Assembly (NCBI GenBank): GCA_032027125.1
Contig: JAVSMQ010000001.1
Location: forward strand, 2,195,689-2,259,688
DNA length: 64,000 nt
Source: JANJTB01 sp032027125
Lineage (GTDB): Bacteria > Bacteroidota > Ignavibacteria > Kapaibacteriales > UBA2268
Direction: 5' to 3'
In this document: piece by piece, positions 61,073 through 64,000 of the stretch
Layout of the letters: every line of letters begins with the position of its first letter
Position numbering within the stretch: position 1 is the stretch's first letter
The notes under the pieces: generated by a model
What the model saw: only the letters and a program-made list of their open reading frames with translations
Told to the model about the DNA's origin: nothing
Database searches by the model: none
Program-made: the position numbers and the translations under genes

Positions 61073-61936
61073 TTAAGCAGATATTTCAATATGAATATCT
61101 GCTGATTTTACACCGTGAGTCAGCGACCCGACTGAAACTGCATCAATTCCTGTCCGTACATAATCCTGAAGATTATCAAGATTAATACCTCCTGAAGATT
61201 CGATAAACAAATCGTAACCGCCAACGGACGAACGGATTAATTCAACTGCCTCGAATGTTCTTGCCGGACTCATATTGTCAAGCAGAAAACCGTCAACACC
61301 TGATTTAATTGCTTCACGAATCTGGTCTAAACTCTCGACTTCAATCTCTATCGGCAGATGCAGCCCCAAATCTTTAATTTTTCCAAGAGCCTTACTTATA
61401 GAGCCGGCAGCCGCAATGTGATTATCTTTTATCAATATCCCTGATGACAGGTCAAGTCTGTGATTATAAGCACCGCCGACCGAAACGGCATATTTTTCAA
61501 AAAGTCTCAATCCGGGAGTTGTTTTTCGGGTATCAAGTATTTTAACATTAAATGGACTTGCAATTTCTACATACTTAGATGTAAGTGTTGCTATTGCCGA
61601 AAGTCTTTGTATCAAATTCAGTATAATCCTTTCCTTAGTCAGGATTTCTCCGGCATTTCCGTAAATTTCCGCTATTATTGTACCGCTCTTTATAACCAGC
61701 CCGTCTTTAACCAGCATCTTGACTTCGGTATTTTCATCAAAAAAAGCGGGAACAATGGATTCACCTGCAAAGCAAATCTGCTCCTGTGATTCGATAAAAG
61801 CATGGCATTTTGCATCAGCCGGAATAGTTCCGATGGATGTAAAGTCTCCTTTTGGAGCATCTTCTGCAAGAAATTCCGTAATTTTTGATTTCAGATATTC
61901 TTCAGGGAGTGTCAGATATCTTGGATATTCAATCAT
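61073..61936 (-). CDS. nadC: Nicotinate-nucleotide pyrophosphorylase
   Basis: A 287-residue quinolinate phosphoribosyltransferase; it converts quinolinate and PRPP to nicotinate mononucleotide in de novo NAD synthesis. The conserved ILDTRKTTPGLR, KYAVSVGGAYNHRLDLSSG, ILIKDNHI and the PRPP-phosphate site ESSGGINLDN are all present. The start is nine bases after nadA, so the two form an operon. nadB is not in the window. Confidence 0.96.
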   Translation of the reverse strand: MIEYPRYLTLPEEYLKSKITEFLAEDAPKGDFTSIGTIPADAKCHAFIESQEQICFAGESIVPAFFDENTEVKMLVKDGLVIKSGTIIAEIYGNAGEILTKERIILNLIQRLSAIATLTSKYVEIASPFNVKILDTRKTTPGLRLFEKYAVSVGGAYNHRLDLSSGILIKDNHIAAAGSISKALGKIKDLGLHLPIEIEVESLDQIREAIKSGVDGFLLDNMSPARTFEAVELIRSSVGGYDLFIESSGGINLDNLQDYVRTGIDAVSVGSLTHGVKSADIHIEISA

Positions 61937-61944
61937 ATTTTCCT

Positions 61945-62868
61945 TTATTTGCTTAGTTCGAGCATACGTTCAAGCGGCAAAAGTGCTCTACTGATAAGTT
62001 CAGGTTTCATTATAATCTGCGGCTGAAGATTTTCGAGCGCATTGACCATTTTCTCTAATGTGTTTAGCCGCATGTGAGGACATTCATTGCATGCGCAGCC
62101 GCCGATACTGCCGACAGGTATAAACTCCTTATCGGGAGCAGCTTTTTTCATCTGATGAATAACGCCCGGTTCAGTCAGAATAATAAATCTTTTTTCGGTT
62201 CTTGTAATTGCTTCCTTTATTATGCCGGTTGTTGAACCGATAAAATCTGCATAAGCAAGGATATTGTCAGGACATTCCGGATGAGCAAGAACAACGGCAT
62301 CGGGATATTTGTTCATCAGATTTATGACCTCGGTTTCTGAAAAAATCTCATGCACCTGACAAGAACCATTCCAAATTACCATATCCCTGCCTGTTTTTTT
62401 TGCAATATATCTTCCCAGATACTTATCCGGAGCAAAACAAATCGGTGTATCTTTTGGAATTGAAGCAATTATTCTTTCCGCATTTGAAGATGTGCATATT
62501 ATATCCGACATTGCCTTGACTTCTGCCGAGCAGTTAATATACGAAACTACAGTATGCCCGGGATGCTCGTCAACCCATTTTCTGAACTCCGGAGCAGGAG
62601 CCGAATCAGCCAAAGAGCAGCCTGCGTTCATATCAGGAACGAGTACGATTTTATTTGGATTTAGGATTTTGGCAGTTTCTGCCATAAAATGAACACCGCA
62701 AAAAAGTATAACTTCGGCTGTTGTAGTCTTTGCTGCCTGAGCCAATGCAAGTGAATCACCCATAAAATCGGCGACATCCTGAATCATCGGGTCCTGGTAA
62801 TAGTGGGCAAGTATTACAGCGTTACGTTCTTTTTTGAGTCTAAATAATTTATCAGTCAGTTTTTCCAT
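61945..62868 (-). CDS. nadA: Quinolinate synthase
   Basis: A 307-residue [4Fe-4S] enzyme that joins iminoaspartate and dihydroxyacetone phosphate to quinolinate. AHYYQDPMIQDVADFMGDSL opens the first domain. Cluster ligands are expected in VILFCGVHFMAE, NGSCQVHE and the closing GGCACNECPHM. YINCSAEVKA and ICTSSNA, and AHPECP, are other family motifs. First gene of the nadA-nadC pair. The substrate iminoaspartate would need NadB or aspartate dehydrogenase encoded elsewhere. Confidence 0.96.
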   Translation of the reverse strand: MEKLTDKLFRLKKERNAVILAHYYQDPMIQDVADFMGDSLALAQAAKTTTAEVILFCGVHFMAETAKILNPNKIVLVPDMNAGCSLADSAPAPEFRKWVDEHPGHTVVSYINCSAEVKAMSDIICTSSNAERIIASIPKDTPICFAPDKYLGRYIAKKTGRDMVIWNGSCQVHEIFSETEVINLMNKYPDAVVLAHPECPDNILAYADFIGSTTGIIKEAITRTEKRFIILTEPGVIHQMKKAAPDKEFIPVGSIGGCACNECPHMRLNTLEKMVNALENLQPQIIMKPELISRALLPLERMLELSK

Positions 62869-63084
62869 TTATTTCTCATTTACTTTTCAAGAATCTAAAA
62901 TTATGTAAGAATAATATTGATTTTACATAAGAATATAATTCCACATTCATTTCCATCAATTAAGACGAAATAATTTGAAAAGATATTTAAAAAAACAGAG
63001 ATTAATCATAATCATATATCTGATTTTTATTATACCATTCATGACAAAGTAAGTTAACTAAAACAAAACAATATTCAAATTAAT

Positions 63085-63115
63085 TTGGAAACAAAAATTA
63101 TTATAATTAATTTGC
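63085..63115 (+). promoter_or_regulatory. Probable promoter of the VWA gene
   Basis: TTTG (63085-63088), 19 bases, then TTAATTTG (63108-63115), one mismatch from TAnnTTTG. It lies 38 bases before the start. Confidence 0.45.
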
Positions 63116-63153
63116 ATTTAAGATTCTTACAAATATTGAAAAAGAGTGGAAAC

Positions 63154-64000
63154 ATGAAAATAATAGGGTTAATCTTGGCATTGTTGTTTTCAGTAAGTCT
63201 GTCTTTCGGACAGAGTTTGAGTGTATTTGATCTTGATACAACAAATTTCCCAACTATTAAGGCAAAGTTTTATGCTTTTGATAAAGATGGAAAGCAGATT
63301 ACTAATTTGAGTACTTCGGATTTTGAAGTTAAGGAGAATGGACGGCCACGAACAGTAACTTATGTCTCTTGCCCTCCATCTAAACCAGCTGTTGCATTAT
63401 CAAGTGTGTTGGTAATGGATGCTTCTGGTTCAATGTCAGATGGACCGCCACGAATCCAATCGGCAAAGAATGCGGCAAATGCATGGATAGATGGCTTGCC
63501 GCTTGGGTTATCCGAATGTGCACTTGTTGACTTTGATGATAAAAGTAATATTGTTCAGGATTTTACAACAAGCAGGGATAAACTAAAAGTTGCCATTGAT
63601 AAACTCATTCCCAGAGGTGGTACAAACTATAATCAGGCTTTGATTGATTTACCTGCAGGAGGGCTACAAATAGCTAAAAGCGGAAAATACAAAAGGGTGA
63701 TTATATTCCTCACTGACGGTTTACCAAATTCAGAGCCAAATACTACAGAAATAATAAAATTTGCTAATGATAATGATATTACAATTTATGCAGTAACTTT
63801 GGAAATGCCGACTCCTCAAAGTATCAAAGATATGACTTCGCAAACAGGTGGTCAGTATTTTGAGAATATCACCACTCAAAAAGAAGCCGAAGAAACGTAT
63901 AGGAAATTATTACAATCTGCCCAGGGCGGTGACCCCTGTGAAATAGAATGGCAGAGTGAATTTACCTGCCTTACCGGAACTATGAATGTAGAAATAGGAA
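63154..64000 (+). CDS. Exported von Willebrand factor A protein, partial at window end
   Basis: From the ATG at 63154 the frame stays open to the window edge (282 codons seen). A signal peptide (MKIIGLILALLFSVSLSFGQ) is followed by a short beta domain with FEVKENGRPRTVTYVSC, then a VWA domain with MIDAS motif VMDASGSMSDG, Thr in RGGTNYNQAL and Asp in IFLTDGLPN. It resembles VWA proteins with a C-terminal sorting domain in this group, but the end is not visible. Likely surface-exposed, metal-dependent binding. Confidence 0.88.
   Translation, partial: MKIIGLILALLFSVSLSFGQSLSVFDLDTTNFPTIKAKFYAFDKDGKQITNLSTSDFEVKENGRPRTVTYVSCPPSKPAVALSSVLVMDASGSMSDGPPRIQSAKNAANAWIDGLPLGLSECALVDFDDKSNIVQDFTTSRDKLKVAIDKLIPRGGTNYNQALIDLPAGGLQIAKSGKYKRVIIFLTDGLPNSEPNTTEIIKFANDNDITIYAVTLEMPTPQSIKDMTSQTGGQYFENITTQKEAEETYRKLLQSAQGGDPCEIEWQSEFTCLTGTMNVEIG

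Noticed and set aside
1..64000. tRNA or rRNA genes
   Set aside because: I looked for the T-loop GTTCRANNC pattern with a following acceptor stem and for rRNA segments, and found none that hold up by eye.

Overview
The window is AT-rich chromosome from a member of the Bacteroidota/Chlorobiota/Ignavibacteria (Kapaibacteria-like) group; the exact lineage cannot be fixed from sequence alone. The evidence is C-terminal sorting domains of the type IX secretion kind on two large secreted proteins, PorV/PorQ-type outer-membrane proteins, many small lipoproteins, almost no Shine-Dalgarno sites, and promoters of the Bacteroidota form TTTG-N19-TAnnTTTG (clear before rpsD and before the PLP lyase gene). 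A 26-base N run and scattered single Ns show a draft assembly with collapsed repeats.

Layout. 1-1.7 kb: three lipoprotein genes. 1.9-7.5 kb: Nudix hydrolase, parA-parB, thioesterase, a PorV-like barrel and two envelope hypotheticals on the plus strand. 7.6-11.7 kb: lamin-tail secreted protein, free-methionine-sulfoxide reductase, rpsD, deoC. 11.7-15.1 kb: mobile cluster with two IS110-family elements and dispersed palindromes. 15.2-19.2 kb: membrane protein, T9SS cargo, and an antitoxin with a toxin cut to 12 codons beside a 21-bp tandem array. 20-23.7 kb: PLP lyase, PspC, methyltransferase, DUF5714 protein. 24-29.7 kb: giant GEVED/beta-helix T9SS cargo. 30-33 kb: HAD phosphatase, tyrS, TerC. 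33.2-37.7 kb: a host gene split by an IS66 element that is itself split by a second IS. 37.7-38.5 kb: another 21-bp array, an assembly gap and a truncated MazF with its antitoxin. 38.8-45 kb: glycosyltransferase, DUF2283/DUF4258 pair, ZIP transporter, mitochondrial-type EF-G. 45.2-50.6 kb: OmpA, PorV-like and helix-hairpin-helix barrel proteins, NYN protein. 50.6-57.8 kb: UPF0175/DUF3368 toxin-antitoxin pair, orphan antitoxin, lipoprotein, phosphohexomutase, trmB, substrate-binding lipoprotein, aminotransferase. 57.8-61 kb: dispersed repeats, an IS4-family element and a second identical, inverted copy of the first IS110 element. 61-64 kb: nadC-nadA and the start of a von Willebrand A protein.

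The strongest unusual signal is in the IS110 element present at 11856-13209 and, inverted, at 59562-60915. The non-coding leader just before its recombinase folds into two stem-loops. The first carries segments matching both halves of the reconstructed target (core GTCATTCTGA). The second carries segments matching the element's own two ends. This is the arrangement expected of an IS110 bridge RNA, and its target is the end of a palindromic repeat dispersed through this genome. Other notable signals are two toxin genes truncated next to 21-bp heptad-coding arrays, a mirror-image repeat architecture bounding about 43 kb, and an IS66 insertion whose 8-bp target duplication allows the broken host gene to be rebuilt in frame.
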